Assembly (NCBI RefSeq): GCF_000424585.1
Contig: NZ_AUKE01000007.1
Coordinates: 124,001-188,000 of the forward strand
Direction: 5' to 3'
Length of the DNA stretch: 64,000 nt
Origin: Butyrivibrio sp. MC2013
GTDB lineage: Bacteria; Bacillota; Clostridia; Lachnospirales; Lachnospiraceae
Below are positions 43,003 through 53,440 of this stretch, piece by piece. How positions within the stretch are numbered: position 1 is the first letter of the stretch; every line of letters starts with the position of its first letter. A program made the translations under genes and the position numbers. Below the pieces are notes generated by a model that was not told the origin of the DNA, did not search any database, and saw only the letters and a program-made list of their open reading frames with translations.

Positions 43003-44522
43003 TATTTGCCTTCCTTGGAAGCCCTGAATTCATCATACTGTCTCTGTACTTCGGCAACATATTCGTCTATGCCTGCTGCCTTGAGCTTGGCTACAGCCTC
43101 GTCATAGTGATCATCAAAACTTACAAAGCCGCTTCTGAGAGGTGCAAAATCAGATGCTGTTACTTCGGTGATCGCAGTCTCTATCTCAACCACATTTTCA
43201 TTGTTAAAGATAAAGCCCTGAGCGGAAGAGATCTTGGCATCATCATCCCAGTGTTCATAAGTCTCGATGTACTCATCAGATACTGTCTGGTCAAAGAGCT
43301 GATAGTTCTTGTTCCTGAACATCCATTCATAGAAGAAATCTTCCTGAGTCAGTTTCTCTACTCTGCCGTCTACCATCTGATAATCCTTACCTTCTACGCC
43401 ATAGATTGCGAATCTGTAGTTCTCAGGTGATGAATAGATCCAGTTGATGAACTTCATAGCGCCTTCTTTATTGGCTGCAGAATAGGGAATACAGAGAACC
43501 TCACCGCCTGATGTGGAGATATACTTATCCTTTTCAGGTGCCAGGATATAGGTCTTAAGCTCGGCCTCGGGAGCATTCTGCTGTACAGCATTGATGATCT
43601 CGCGGTCCTTGCCTATGGAAGCCTCAACCCAGAGATAGAGGCCTGTCTGCATACGTGAATCCTTTTCGTTGTAATTGGTTGTCAGCTCATCTGCATAGAG
43701 ACCCTTCCGGTACATCTCTTCATTGAACTTGGCTACCTTCTTAAATGCGTCAGACTCATAGTAGCTGGATACTTTACCGGTCTCTTCATCAAGAACGGTA
43801 AATACATCTGTTCCGATCCAGGTAAGCTGATGATCCTGGAAGTATCTGGTAAGGGGCTTGAAGATAATATCAGCAGGTCCGTTCATCTCAGGGAACTGCT
43901 CCTTGGCCTTCTCTGCAAAAGTCATAAGGTCATCAGGTGTCTCTATCTTATCCATTCCTACAGCTTCAAGGATATCCTCTCTTACACATACCAGCTGATA
44001 GATTCCTGAACTGGGGCCGTATGCGGAAGGGATACCATAGATCTGGCCATCTACAAGGCCGCCTTCAACCTGGGACATGGGCAGGACCTTGAGCATATCC
44101 TGGCCGTACTCCTCGATCAGCTCATCAAGAGGCTGAGCCTGCTTCTTATTAACGATCAGTGAGAGATTTGCAAGACCGTCCCAATACAGATCCACTGTCT
44201 CATTTGCTGCCAGCATGATCTCTTTTTTGGTCCAGTACTGATCCCAGGGTACAAAGATCATATTTACCTTCAGTCCTATGTCGTTATAGATCTTCTCAGC
44301 GAATTCATTTTGTAGAAATTCCGAAAACCTCTCTGTCTCATCGCCGGGATAATAGATAGTGATCTCTCCGGCGTCTTCTACTGCTGCATTATCAGAAGCA
44401 GGTACTGCTTCATTATCAATGCTGTCAGCTGCGCTACCTGATCCTGCAGCACTGCCGCATCCGGCAATAGTAGAAGCCAATATGGACATGGTTAGTAACA
44501 TACTGCATATCTTTTTTTTCAT
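43002..44522 (-). CDS. Sugar-binding lipoprotein (LplA type)
   Basis: 506 aa. Signal peptide and lipobox STIAGC (Cys22), Ser/Ala-rich linker, then the LplA/YtcQ-type binding fold: ITIYYPGDETERFSEFLQ, NMIFVPWDQYWTKKEIMLAANE, DLYWDGLANL, GIPSAYGPSSG. The last 150 residues (EGAMKFINWIYSSPENY, VYAEVQRQYDEF-like end) are typical. GAGGAGG eight bases before the ATG. It follows its two permease genes, the usual Lpl order, and precedes GH31. Confidence 0.9.
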   Translation of the reverse strand: MKKKICSMLLTMSILASTIAGCGSAAGSGSAADSIDNEAVPASDNAAVEDAGEITIYYPGDETERFSEFLQNEFAEKIYNDIGLKVNMIFVPWDQYWTKKEIMLAANETVDLYWDGLANLSLIVNKKQAQPLDELIEEYGQDMLKVLPMSQVEGGLVDGQIYGIPSAYGPSSGIYQLVCVREDILEAVGMDKIETPDDLMTFAEKAKEQFPEMNGPADIIFKPLTRYFQDHQLTWIGTDVFTVLDEETGKVSSYYESDAFKKVAKFNEEMYRKGLYADELTTNYNEKDSRMQTGLYLWVEASIGKDREIINAVQQNAPEAELKTYILAPEKDKYISTSGGEVLCIPYSAANKEGAMKFINWIYSSPENYRFAIYGVEGKDYQMVDGRVEKLTQEDFFYEWMFRNKNYQLFDQTVSDEYIETYEHWDDDAKISSAQGFIFNNENVVEIETAITEVTASDFAPLRSGFVSFDDHYDEAVAKLKAAGIDEYVAEVQRQYDEFRASKEGK

Positions 44523-44576
44523 TTAGAAATCCTCCTCTAATATTCTTAATCTGCCGGCTAATTATTAAGATCAATC

Positions 44577-45470
44577 CTATTCTTTGACTGCGCCTGTCAT
44601 GACACCGCTTACAAAGTACTTTTGTACAAAGGGGTATGCAAAAATGACAGGTCCGATAGTGATGATGGTAACCGCCATCTTGACGGTCTCAGATGGAAGC
44701 GGGATGTTGGCTGCTGCTCCTGCCGGTAAGCGGCCTGACTTAACGGCATTTACATTGGATAGTACATTGTAGAGCAGATACTGAAGCGGCCACAGCTTCT
44801 TATTGTCCACAAACATCAGTGCGTTCCACCAGTCGTTCCAATATTGCAATGCATACATAAGCCCCACAGTAAGGAGCGGAGTCTTGCTAAGAGGCATTGC
44901 TATACTTGAATATATCTGGAAGTATCCGGCTCCGTCTATTCTGGCCGCCTCATAGAGAGATTGTGAGATAGCCTTAAAATATGTACGCAGCAGGAACATA
45001 TTCCATACGCTGAACATAGAGGGAAATATCAGTCCCGCAACACTGTCCTTGAGGTGATAGAAATTCACACACATAAAATACCAGGGGATAAGTCCGGCGC
45101 CAAATATGATCGTAAAATTACAGATAAAAGATATAGCATTTCTATATTTCAGATCCCTGATAGATACTGCAAAGGCCAGCATACTGGTGATAAACAGTGC
45201 CAGGCAGGTACCTACCGCTGTTACAAATATGGTCACACCGTAGGATCTTAAGATCTCTAATCCGCTATTCCCGAATATGTAGATGTATGTGTTGAAGGTA
45301 AAGCCCTGCGGCAGTGCCGAATACCCTTTCATAGCGATCATTTTCTCAGAGGAAAAGGATACGCTAAGTGTCATAAGCAGGGGATAGAAGCACACAAAAC
45401 CTATAAAACCTATAAAAATATATGCAAATATCTGAAGCAAAAGATCGCTTTTATTTTTTCTAACCTTCAT
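44577..45470 (-). CDS. Sugar ABC transporter permease, LplC type
   Basis: 297 aa with six membrane helices. EAA loop: YEAARIDGAGYFQIYSSIAMPLSK; LplC hallmarks MLAFAVSIRDLKYRN and QYWNDWWNALMFVDN. The start shares one base with the stop of the upstream permease. Also ends GVMTGAVKE, as do many of this class. Confidence 0.92.
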   Translation of the reverse strand: MKVRKNKSDLLLQIFAYIFIGFIGFVCFYPLLMTLSVSFSSEKMIAMKGYSALPQGFTFNTYIYIFGNSGLEILRSYGVTIFVTAVGTCLALFITSMLAFAVSIRDLKYRNAISFICNFTIIFGAGLIPWYFMCVNFYHLKDSVAGLIFPSMFSVWNMFLLRTYFKAISQSLYEAARIDGAGYFQIYSSIAMPLSKTPLLTVGLMYALQYWNDWWNALMFVDNKKLWPLQYLLYNVLSNVNAVKSGRLPAGAAANIPLPSETVKMAVTIITIGPVIFAYPFVQKYFVSGVMTGAVKE

Positions 45471-46474
45471 CAGAAGAGACCCTCCCCGTCATTGATTTTC
45501 CTGGCTGCTGCATTGGCAAGTGTTACGAGGATCAGACCCATGATGGACTGGAACAGGCCTACAGCTGTTGAATAGGAAAAGCCCAGAGACCTCATACAGG
45601 AGTATACATAGGTATCTATGACTGCCACAGAATCACCTATAACAGGGTTATTGCCTATGATACCGTATACCATACCAAAATCGCCAAAGAAGATACGGCC
45701 TATGCTCATAAGTGTCAGCACTACTGCTGTGGGCTTGAGCATAGGGATGGTCAGGTGAAGGATACGCTGGATCTTATTGGCACCGTCCACCTCTGCAGCC
45801 TCATACAAGGATGCGTCAAAGCCTGTCATAGCGCCCAGATATATGATGGAATTATATCCGCTCCACTTCCAGACGTTGGCGATTATGAGGATGGGCTTCC
45901 AATAGCGTCCATCTGCATACCAGCGTATCTTCTCCCCGCCAAAGAAGGTGATAACTCTGTTGACCACTCCCACGTCAGTAGCAAAGAGGCCGTATACAAG
46001 AGTACCCACAACCACCCAGGAGAGAAAGTAGGGGAAGAACATCATGCTCTGGGTGAACTTCTTATAGAGCTTACCCTTGATCTCATTAAAGAAGATCGCT
46101 ATGCTGATGGGAAATACAAGTCCCAGTATGATGCCCCAGCAATTTAGAAATAATGTATTGTAAATCGACTTGGGACCCATTCCCGTCCCAAAGAAGAAAT
46201 ATTTCAAATGTTTTAATCCCACAAAGGGACTTCCGAATATGCCATCCACGACATTGTAGTCTGTGAAGGCCATCCATATTCCCGCCAAGGGTATGTATGA
46301 GAATAATAGAAGAAAAACCAGTCCCGGTACACACATGATATACAATGTCCGGTTCTTTTTGATCTCATGCAAAAAGCCTCGTTTTTTGGCATGAGATGAG
46401 TCATTTTGGGTCATGACCTCCGCCCCAATTCCCTTTATATTTAGTTCGTTTGAAGAAACTTCTGCTGTATTCAT
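45470..46474 (-). CDS. Sugar ABC transporter permease, LplB type
   Basis: About 335 aa, first gene of the seven-gene operon. A 40-residue cytosolic start leads to helix one (TLYIMCVPGLVFLLLFSYIPL) and LplB hallmarks GIWMAFTDYN and FVGLKHLKYFF. EAA loop: YEAAEVDGANKIQRILHLTIPMLKP. Several ATGs are clustered; the one at 46474 has the best spacing (eight bases) from GGGGG. Divergent from the AraC gene. Confidence 0.88.
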   Translation of the reverse strand: MNTAEVSSNELNIKGIGAEVMTQNDSSHAKKRGFLHEIKKNRTLYIMCVPGLVFLLLFSYIPLAGIWMAFTDYNVVDGIFGSPFVGLKHLKYFFFGTGMGPKSIYNTLFLNCWGIILGLVFPISIAIFFNEIKGKLYKKFTQSMMFFPYFLSWVVVGTLVYGLFATDVGVVNRVITFFGGEKIRWYADGRYWKPILIIANVWKWSGYNSIIYLGAMTGFDASLYEAAEVDGANKIQRILHLTIPMLKPTAVVLTLMSIGRIFFGDFGMVYGIIGNNPVIGDSVAVIDTYVYSCMRSLGFSYSTAVGLFQSIMGLILVTLANAAARKINDGEGLF

Positions 46475-46494
46475 ATTCATTACCCCCATCTGAC

Positions 46495-46569
46495 ATCTTA
46501 ATAATAAAGCATAGGACTTCTCACAAATAGACTAATTTGTTTTTCAAAACAGATGATTTGTGGTATATT
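46495..46569. promoter_or_regulatory. Divergent promoter region with AraC-like direct repeats
   Basis: Plus strand: TTTTCA (46541-46546), 17 bases, TATATT (46564-46569) for the AraC gene. Minus strand: TTGTGA (46527-46522), 17 bases, then TATTAA for the transporter operon. ATTTGT repeats at 46535-46540 and 46556-46561, spaced 21 bases, just upstream of the minus -35 box; CACAAAT/ATTTGTG (46522-46528, 46556-46562) also form a dyad. Confidence 0.45.
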
Positions 46570-46688
46570 GTGAATTAATGCTGATGGAAAGATTGACAAA
46601 AGTGATATCATCCTGACAGGTGATAGTAAATACGCTGAAAATCAGAGAAAACGAAATATCAATAAAAGATATTAAAGAAAGAAAAGTA

Positions 46689-47606
46689 ATGAAAAGTGTA
46701 GATTCAGTGATACTCTCTCCCACAGGAGAGGTAATAGAAGAGAACAGGTCACCCTGGCAGCAGCTGTATATAGACGAGACCATGAAGGTAGTGCATGTCA
46801 ATGACAATTCCAAGTCATCGGATCTCTACATGAACTACTGCGGCACCTCTCAATGTGAGCCGGATCACTCCTTTGGTCCTGCCATGAGAGACCACTATGT
46901 GATCCACTATGTCATAGGCGGCAAGGGTGTGCTCACCATAGGAAGCAATAAATATGAGCTTACAAAAGGACAGGGCTTTTTATTGTGCCCCGGCGTAGTA
47001 TCCCAATACAAGGCAGATCATGACGACCCCTGGGAATATGTATGGGTGGGTTTTAACGGGCTGAACGCCCAGATATACCTGAATCAGGCCTTTCTAAATG
47101 CAGATAATCCGGTCTTTACATATGATAAGGATGATACTGTAAAGAACTGCATGCTGGAGATGGTCAATACATATGATGCCTATAAATATGCTACCAATCT
47201 CAAGCTCCAGTCCCTGCTCTATCTCCTCTTGTCAGAGCTTGTGGAGAATGCCACAAGAAAGGCTCCCATAGAAAGGATGCCTCTGCAGTACCGCTACATC
47301 CAAAAGGCTATTTCCTATATCCAGATGAATTATATGGAAGAAGATCTGTCGGTAACAGGCCTTTCTGACTACGTAGGCCTGGACAGAAGCTATTTATGCT
47401 CTATTTTCAAGAAATACCTCAATACCTCACCCCAGTCCTACATCTCGCAGTACCGTATAAACAGGGCCTGCGAGATATTAAAGAGCACTTCCTATCCCAT
47501 TAGTGATGTATCAAGGATGATAGGCTACAAGGACCCGGTGGTATTTCAGAAATTCTTTAAGAATATCGTGGGCATGCCGCCCAGCAGATATAGAAAGAGT
47601 GTTTAA
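46689..47606 (+). CDS. AraC-family regulator with cupin domain
   Basis: About 305 aa from the ATG at 46689; the frame is open to a GTG at 46620, but the conserved domain begins only after the ATG. Neither start has a strong SD. Cupin-like sensor with [17 protein letters not shown] and [15 protein letters not shown]. The C-terminal AraC domain has [23 protein letters not shown] and [23 protein letters not shown] with PPSRYRKS. Divergent from the Lpl-type operon, its likely target. Its stop overlaps the stop of the convergent GH2 gene (TTAA). Confidence 0.9.
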   Translation: MKSVDSVILSPTGEVIEENRSPWQQLYIDETMKVVHVNDNSKSSDLYMNYCGTSQCEPDHSFGPAMRDHYVIHYVIGGKGVLTIGSNKYELTKGQGFLLCPGVVSQYKADHDDPWEYVWVGFNGLNAQIYLNQAFLNADNPVFTYDKDDTVKNCMLEMVNTYDAYKYATNLKLQSLLYLLLSELVENATRKAPIERMPLQYRYIQKAISYIQMNYMEEDLSVTGLSDYVGLDRSYLCSIFKKYLNTSPQSYISQYRINRACEILKSTSYPISDVSRMIGYKDPVVFQKFFKNIVGMPPSRYRKSV

Positions 47607-49375
47607 TCTGTCATTTCTCTGTAAAAAGACTGAAGGACATAAAAGGCAGGCTTCCTGTAGCTCTTATCCTCTGACAAAAGGCCCTTTCTGTTATAGTATT
47701 TTTGTATATCAGAAGTCCTTCTTGGACAGCGGAAGTCATAGAGGATCCAGGGAGTCATGCCCCCTATATAATCTATATTTTTAAGAACCTCTATTTGCTT
47801 TTTATATACATATTCCTGGCACTGTTCTGTACCCTTATCCTCTATACTTCCATGAAGGCCGGATAGAGCATCCGCGCCAAACTCTGTGATGATAACAGGC
47901 TTTGATGGATCAGAGTTCTTCATAAGAAGGGGCAGCATCTCAAAGTCAGGGGTATACCAGCCGCAATATTCATTGATGCCTATGACATCCAGATAGTCTG
48001 CAAGTCTGTCTGCTATCACTACCTTCTCACTGTCCACAAGGCATGCAGCAGAAACCAGGCGGGTATCATCAGCTTTATGAGCGCATTCTGCAAGGCTGCT
48101 CATAAATTTCAGTCTCTCATCCGAGTCTGCATTTTCATTGCCCACAGACCATACGATCACACTTGCCCGGTTATAGTCCCTGATCATAAGCTCTCTAAGC
48201 TGATTCTCTGCATCCTCATATGTAGCCTTTCTGTCGAAACGAATAGCCCAGTATACAGGTATCTCTTCCCAAAGGAGCATTCCCATCTCATCAGCAAGCA
48301 TTGCCATATCTTCATGATGAGGATAGTGAGCTATCCTCATAAAGTTGCAGCCAAGCTCCTTGGCCAGCTTTATATTCTCTATTCTCTCCTCATGAGTCAG
48401 AGCTTTACCACCCTTTACACTCTCCTCATGGCAGCTGATACCTCTTAGAAATACCTTTTGACCATTAAGGAGTATATCCCTGCCCCTGACGCTGATCTGC
48501 CTAAAGCCTACTTTGTCAGTAACCATATCTCCCTGGCAGCTAAGGCTCACATCATAGAGCTTGGGACTATCCGGAGACCAGAGCTCCGGCTCAGCCTCTA
48601 TTATCAGTTCTCCATGGCCGCCTCTAACATCTATGCTCATATTAATTCCCAGCTCTTTAAGCTTTAAGATAGCTGTGGTATCCAGGGCTTCTGAGAGCTG
48701 CAGCTGTGCTCTTATCCTGTGATAGCTGTCATCAGGAAGGAGCGATACCCTGAAATCCTTGATATAGAGCCCGGGTAGAGGGATGATCTCTATATCTCTG
48801 TATATCCCTCCGTAGTTAAACCAGTCTGTATTCTCTGTAGGTACCTGCTCAGGACGCCTTGTACTATCCACAGCTATGATGATCCTGTTGTCCTCTCTGA
48901 CATATTCCGAGATATCAAAAAAGGCAGGCGTAGAGCCGCCTCTGTGCATTCCTATATACTGGCCGTTTAGAAATACCCTGCAGATATAATTAGCCGCTCC
49001 AATCCTGAGGATGGCCTTTTCTCCCTGACCCGGGTCATATTTAAAGCACCTGGTAAAGACCATACTGCCGTCGTAGATGAGATACTCTCTCTCGAGAGTA
49101 TTCCAGCATGAAGGCAGTTCCATAAGAGGCCAGCTATCAAAAGAATAATCTACAGGAAGGGTAAATCCCTTGTCATCAATATATCTCTCGTTAAACCACT
49201 TCTGACGAAGGCAGGTGTCATACTGGTCAACTGCATAATGCCAGCTGCCATTTAAGGATATGCTCTTTCTGCCCCCTGTAAATACCATAGTATCCGCCGA
49301 TGCTTTAAGGCTCTCATATTGCTCTGTATAATCCTCAAGATGAATATCTGACATATATTTTCCGGCTTTAGTCAT
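47603..49375 (-). CDS. GH2 enzyme, beta-glucuronidase-like
   Basis: 590 aa, cytosolic. GH2 layout: sugar-binding sandwich ([39 protein letters not shown]), Ig-like domain, then the barrel with [22 protein letters not shown], acid/base in WSVGNENAD and nucleophile in ITEFGADA. Near the C-terminus [11 protein letters not shown] carries the N-x-K-G motif used by beta-glucuronidases to hold the uronate carboxyl. The ATG at 49375 follows GGAG. Last gene of the GH94 operon. Glucuronide cleavage is a good hypothesis; a galactosidase or other GH2 activity is less likely. Confidence 0.82.
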   Translation of the reverse strand: MTKAGKYMSDIHLEDYTEQYESLKASADTMVFTGGRKSISLNGSWHYAVDQYDTCLRQKWFNERYIDDKGFTLPVDYSFDSWPLMELPSCWNTLEREYLIYDGSMVFTRCFKYDPGQGEKAILRIGAANYICRVFLNGQYIGMHRGGSTPAFFDISEYVREDNRIIIAVDSTRRPEQVPTENTDWFNYGGIYRDIEIIPLPGLYIKDFRVSLLPDDSYHRIRAQLQLSEALDTTAILKLKELGINMSIDVRGGHGELIIEAEPELWSPDSPKLYDVSLSCQGDMVTDKVGFRQISVRGRDILLNGQKVFLRGISCHEESVKGGKALTHEERIENIKLAKELGCNFMRIAHYPHHEDMAMLADEMGMLLWEEIPVYWAIRFDRKATYEDAENQLRELMIRDYNRASVIVWSVGNENADSDERLKFMSSLAECAHKADDTRLVSAACLVDSEKVVIADRLADYLDVIGINEYCGWYTPDFEMLPLLMKNSDPSKPVIITEFGADALSGLHGSIEDKGTEQCQEYVYKKQIEVLKNIDYIGGMTPWILYDFRCPRRTSDIQKYYNRKGLLSEDKSYRKPAFYVLQSFYREMTD

Positions 49376-49389
49376 TTTTTCCACTCCAT

Positions 49390-51639
49390 TCAAATATCTT
49401 CCGGCCAAGTAGCGGTGATATCACCGTCATAAGCCCTGTTAGTAATGATGTAACCCTGTTCTTTACCAGTATCTCTCCTGATACTGATGCTGCGCATGCC
49501 ATCCCTTGTCTTTATCCTGCAGGATACCCTGTCCCATTCGGAAGGAAGGCAGGGATCTATAGTATCAGCACTTCCGTCCCTGATGCCAAAGATCTCTTCT
49601 ATTATCAGAAAGAGCATCCAGGCCACAGTTCCTGTTCCGTAGTGCCTACTGCTCCTGCCATAGTTAGGAGACGTCCTTATACCGTAATAGTAATTGGCAA
49701 GATAAGTCGGACACTGAAGGCTCACCGAGGGCGGATTATAGGGATTGGTGGGAAGGGTACGTCTGATAGTGTCGTAGAGGCCGTCTGCGTCACCCATAAG
49801 AGCCTGTGCATAGGCATAAAACATGGATGCATGGCAGTATACAGAACCATTCTCTGTAGTGCCCGGCATTTTCACACTGATCCTGCCCCATCTGGGGTCC
49901 CATTTATAAAAGGGAGGATTCATAAGAAGGGGACCAAAGGGAGTCATAAGCTCATGCCCCATGATCTCAAATAGCTGTCTATATCTGCCCTCATCTGCAA
50001 GATCAGCTATTACAGCCCAGGACTGACTATTAAGAAAGAGCCTGTCAGATACGTCTCCTAAAAGGACGCCGTCATCATCTATTGCAGCCGCATATCTGTC
50101 AGTGCACCAGGCGTGCTCATTCACAGATTCTCTCATCTTGCCTGCAGCTGCTCTCAGCTCCTTTGCTGCCATAGGATCATAGCGCTCCATGATGGACATA
50201 AGCCTACGGACCGCATATATAAAGGCTTCGGATAGCCAGACTGATTCGCCTCTCCCTTTTCTCCCGGCGCCATTAATGGGATCATTCCAGTCTCCGTCTC
50301 CCATGAGGCACAGCCCTCTCTCTCCTGTGTGATCGGCCAGGTATCTAAGAGCCATGATCATATGCTCAAGGAGAGTACCCTTCCCTCCATCAGCATAGGG
50401 AACAGTTTCAAAGAAGAGCTTCTCATCTGCCATACGTCTGATCCAGCTCTCCAGGCAGATGACCAGCCAAACAGGGCCATCTGTATGGCGAAGCCTGCAT
50501 AGGGCACCGCCTTGTCCTCCCGAGGTATCATGCCATTGCTGCAAGAAGCCGTCTCTATGCTGAAGTCTTATAACATCTAAAAGATAGTTCCCGGCCCTGA
50601 CAGGGTCTATCATGGCAAGGCCCATTGCATCCTGGAGCCTGTTCCTGACAGGGCAGTAAGTCCCTCCCCTGTTGTGAGTAGTCAGTTCTATGATCTGCTT
50701 TTTAAGCCAGTAATTGGCAAAGGCATCAAGGTCCTTATCCGGAGTGTTTATATATAAGCCTCCAAGCTGCCTTTTCCAGCTCCTGACAGCTTCCTCTTCC
50801 AGTCTGTCATATTCGCTTGAGGAAAAGGATCTGCTAAGAGAAGAGATCTCACCGGGGTCACTTGTAGCTCCTGCTTCCAGGCAGATAACCCTGCTCTCTC
50901 CCGGCATCAAAGTGATATCATATGCAAAGGCGCTGCAAAAATCCTCTGCCTCTCCTGCTACCCCGCTTAGCCTTCCTGCTGTAACCGCAGCGGGAACCGA
51001 TGAAGGGACCCCCGGGCCAAAGAAGCGAAAGAAGCTCATATCAAAGGAAGACGGCTCAGTATCTGATATTGTATATATATAAGTCTTCTCTGAAAGAGTA
51101 GCCTCATAGTCTTCATACAAAGCGTGATAGGCCGGCGCATGCTTGATGATCGCTTTACTCTCAGGATCATACTCGCATTTGCCGCCCATAACCCCATGGT
51201 CATAAGGCATAAAACAGGAAAAGAGGGAGAGTTTCTTGTCCAGCTCTCCCTTATTACTGATACTGATCTTCCACAGTTCCCTGCTACCCTTCGCCGGTAC
51301 AAAGACCTTGATAGAAGTAGATATATCATGATAAGAAGATATAAGCTCTGTGGAATGGATACCATGTATGCAGCGATATTCATCTGTCTTGCTGCCAAGC
51401 GGGTAATAGCAGGGGCTCCAGACCTCATTGTCATTTTGGTCCTTTAAATAGAAAAATCTGTTTTTTAAAAATACTTTTTTTCTAACATAATCATCTACTA
51501 TATAAGCCTCTCCCTGAAGAGTCTGACTAAGTTCAAGATAGTATTCATCATTAAAGAGATGATTGGTCCAGTCTCCGGGAGTAAGCGGAGTAGATATCTC
51601 ATATGAGCGTCCATTATCTGTAAATCTGCCATATTCCAT
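49390..51639 (-). CDS. GH94 glycoside phosphorylase
   Basis: 749 aa, cytosolic. N-terminal beta-sandwich ([12 protein letters not shown]), helical linker, and an (alpha/alpha)6 barrel with NRLQDAMGL, the catalytic-acid motif [10 protein letters not shown], and phosphate-site stretches [16 protein letters not shown] and [10 protein letters not shown]. Family members split beta-glucosides such as cellobiose, cellodextrin, laminaribiose, chitobiose or cellobionate to alpha-glucose-1-phosphate. The residue pattern does not tell me the acceptor. Adjacent GUS-like GH2 hints at an acidic oligosaccharide. GGGAGG lies 11 bases before the ATG. Confidence 0.9.
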   Translation of the reverse strand: MEYGRFTDNGRSYEISTPLTPGDWTNHLFNDEYYLELSQTLQGEAYIVDDYVRKKVFLKNRFFYLKDQNDNEVWSPCYYPLGSKTDEYRCIHGIHSTELISSYHDISTSIKVFVPAKGSRELWKISISNKGELDKKLSLFSCFMPYDHGVMGGKCEYDPESKAIIKHAPAYHALYEDYEATLSEKTYIYTISDTEPSSFDMSFFRFFGPGVPSSVPAAVTAGRLSGVAGEAEDFCSAFAYDITLMPGESRVICLEAGATSDPGEISSLSRSFSSSEYDRLEEEAVRSWKRQLGGLYINTPDKDLDAFANYWLKKQIIELTTHNRGGTYCPVRNRLQDAMGLAMIDPVRAGNYLLDVIRLQHRDGFLQQWHDTSGGQGGALCRLRHTDGPVWLVICLESWIRRMADEKLFFETVPYADGGKGTLLEHMIMALRYLADHTGERGLCLMGDGDWNDPINGAGRKGRGESVWLSEAFIYAVRRLMSIMERYDPMAAKELRAAAGKMRESVNEHAWCTDRYAAAIDDDGVLLGDVSDRLFLNSQSWAVIADLADEGRYRQLFEIMGHELMTPFGPLLMNPPFYKWDPRWGRISVKMPGTTENGSVYCHASMFYAYAQALMGDADGLYDTIRRTLPTNPYNPPSVSLQCPTYLANYYYGIRTSPNYGRSSRHYGTGTVAWMLFLIIEEIFGIRDGSADTIDPCLPSEWDRVSCRIKTRDGMRSISIRRDTGKEQGYIITNRAYDGDITATWPEDI

Positions 51640-51655
51640 AAATGCTGCTGCCTCC

Positions 51656-52501
51656 CTACATCTTGACAGCGCCTTCAGTCACGCCGGAGATAACCCACCT
51701 GCTGGTGAATACATAGACAACTACAACGGGGAGTATTGCAAGGCTTGCTCCCGCAAGGAGCAGCCCCCACTCCGTAGCAGCTTCACCTGTGGAATCCTTG
51801 AGGGCAATGACTGCCACTACGAGAGGCTGGATCCTGGTATTGGTAAAGGTCATGACATAAGGCCAGAAGAAGTCATTCCATATCCTGTTAAAAAAGATAA
51901 TAGAAAAAGTGCCTATCATGGGCTTAGCCAGAGGTATACCTATATAGAAAAATCTCTGAAAAAGGCTGCAGCCATCAAGGGATGCCGCTTCATCAATGGC
52001 CCGTCCCTGACTTTTGAAATAAGCTTCGAAAATAAAGACTTCCGCACCTGCTGTTGTGATAGTGCCCAGGATAATAGAAAGCCTTGTTCCTGTAAGACCT
52101 AAATTTCTCATGATCTCAAGCTTTGGATAGAGTGTCATGGGCCCGAGAGCTACAAACATGGTAGCAAGGATTGAAAGGCGAAGAGCCTTTTTGCCTATAA
52201 ACTCCTGGTTGGCTATACAAAAGCCAAGTACACAGACATTAAACATAGATATCACAGTACCCACTGATGCATAGAGAACACTGTTGCCGATGTACCCAAG
52301 AAAATTAGCCTCCTTAAAGGCCCTTGTATAATTGCTCCATACCACCTTATGCGGCCAGAAGCCGCTGTCTGTGAGGAGCTCCGAAACAGGCTTTAGTGAG
52401 CCCATAATACTGAATGCTATGGGAAAAAGCACGATAATACTAAGGGTTATCAAAAAGAGATAAATCCCTGCATTTTGGATCAGTTTAATATATTTACGCA
52501 T
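51656..52501 (-). CDS. Sugar ABC transporter permease (second of pair)
   Basis: 281 aa, six membrane helices, EAA loop DEAASLDGCSLFQRFFYIGIPLAKP, C-terminal VISGVTEGAVKM. AAGGTG five to six bases before the ATG, ten bases after the previous permease. Imports the substrate for the GH94/GH2 pair together with its partners upstream. Confidence 0.9.
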   Translation of the reverse strand: MRKYIKLIQNAGIYLFLITLSIIVLFPIAFSIMGSLKPVSELLTDSGFWPHKVVWSNYTRAFKEANFLGYIGNSVLYASVGTVISMFNVCVLGFCIANQEFIGKKALRLSILATMFVALGPMTLYPKLEIMRNLGLTGTRLSIILGTITTAGAEVFIFEAYFKSQGRAIDEAASLDGCSLFQRFFYIGIPLAKPMIGTFSIIFFNRIWNDFFWPYVMTFTNTRIQPLVVAVIALKDSTGEAATEWGLLLAGASLAILPVVVVYVFTSRWVISGVTEGAVKM

Positions 52502-52510
52502 TTATTCACC

Positions 52511-53422
52511 TTAATCGTATTGCATACGCTCGGTAACGAGCTGATAAATTGCTGTAATAAATCCCACTATCACTGCAGATACAACCGCCACCGCAGCTCC
52601 CAGGCCGTACTGAGCCGTAGTTCCACTAGGGAAGAAGAGATTGTAGATATACATGAAGGTCAGCTCTGTGCTGTGCCCCGGACCACCCTTAGTCAGGATA
52701 AAATAGGAGCCCATAGCCTTGAGACAGCCCACAAGAGAGAGCATGATGATAACCTGACTCATGCGTGCCATCATGGGAATAGTGATGTAAAAGAGGCGCT
52801 GCATATCCGTGGCCCCGTCTACGCTGGCGCTCTCATATACATCCTTGGGAATATTGGTGAGCCCTGCTATAAAAAAGAGCATGTTCAGTCCAAAAAAAAT
52901 CCACGTATCGGAAAGCACACCAATCAAAAAAGCAGTGGAGGTATGGGACAAAAGATTGTATCCCGGCGTAATCACACCCATTTTGCTCAGATAGCCTGTG
53001 ATGATACCATTGAAGGGATTAAGCATGATACCAAACACCATAAATATTGCAAAGCTTGGAAGAATCTGAGGCATATAAAAGAGTGTCTTAAAGAAGGTGC
53101 GTCCCCTAACCTTACCGCTGACCAAAAGGGCAGATATGAAAGCCAGCGGGATCTCTATCGCTGTCTTGATCAGAGCATACATAAGGGTCCTTCCCCAAGA
53201 TGTCCAATACGTGGCAAAAGAATGAAAATCGAATATCTTCCTGAAATTATTCAGTCCGACATAGATAGGAACTGTAGTTCCGTCATAGTTATAGAGGCAA
53301 TATTTAAGTGCCCATATTATGGGATAGATTCCCATAGCAAAGAATAGTATCAAAGTAGGAGCCAGGAGGAGGTAGGCCGGTACACTCCTCCTGAGCTTCT
53401 TTGCAGAATCAGAAGATCTCAT
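52511..53422 (-). CDS. Sugar ABC transporter permease (first of pair)
   Basis: 303 aa, six membrane helices (first at about 15-37, VPAYLLLAPTLILFFAMGIYP). EAA loop: YESASVDGATDMQRLFYITIPMMAR. GAGGAG nine bases upstream of the ATG. Lies 18 bases after the binding-protein stop, with no hairpin between them, unlike two other operons here. Confidence 0.9.
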   Translation of the reverse strand: MRSSDSAKKLRRSVPAYLLLAPTLILFFAMGIYPIIWALKYCLYNYDGTTVPIYVGLNNFRKIFDFHSFATYWTSWGRTLMYALIKTAIEIPLAFISALLVSGKVRGRTFFKTLFYMPQILPSFAIFMVFGIMLNPFNGIITGYLSKMGVITPGYNLLSHTSTAFLIGVLSDTWIFFGLNMLFFIAGLTNIPKDVYESASVDGATDMQRLFYITIPMMARMSQVIIMLSLVGCLKAMGSYFILTKGGPGHSTELTFMYIYNLFFPSGTTAQYGLGAAVAVVSAVIVGFITAIYQLVTERMQYD

Positions 53423-53440
53423 AGATGGCTGCTCCTCTTC

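Noticed and set aside
46620-46688. GTG start for the AraC gene at 46620
   Set aside because: It adds 23 charged residues without homology in character before the cupin domain, and no convincing SD; the ATG at 46689 fits the domain boundary better, though not proven.
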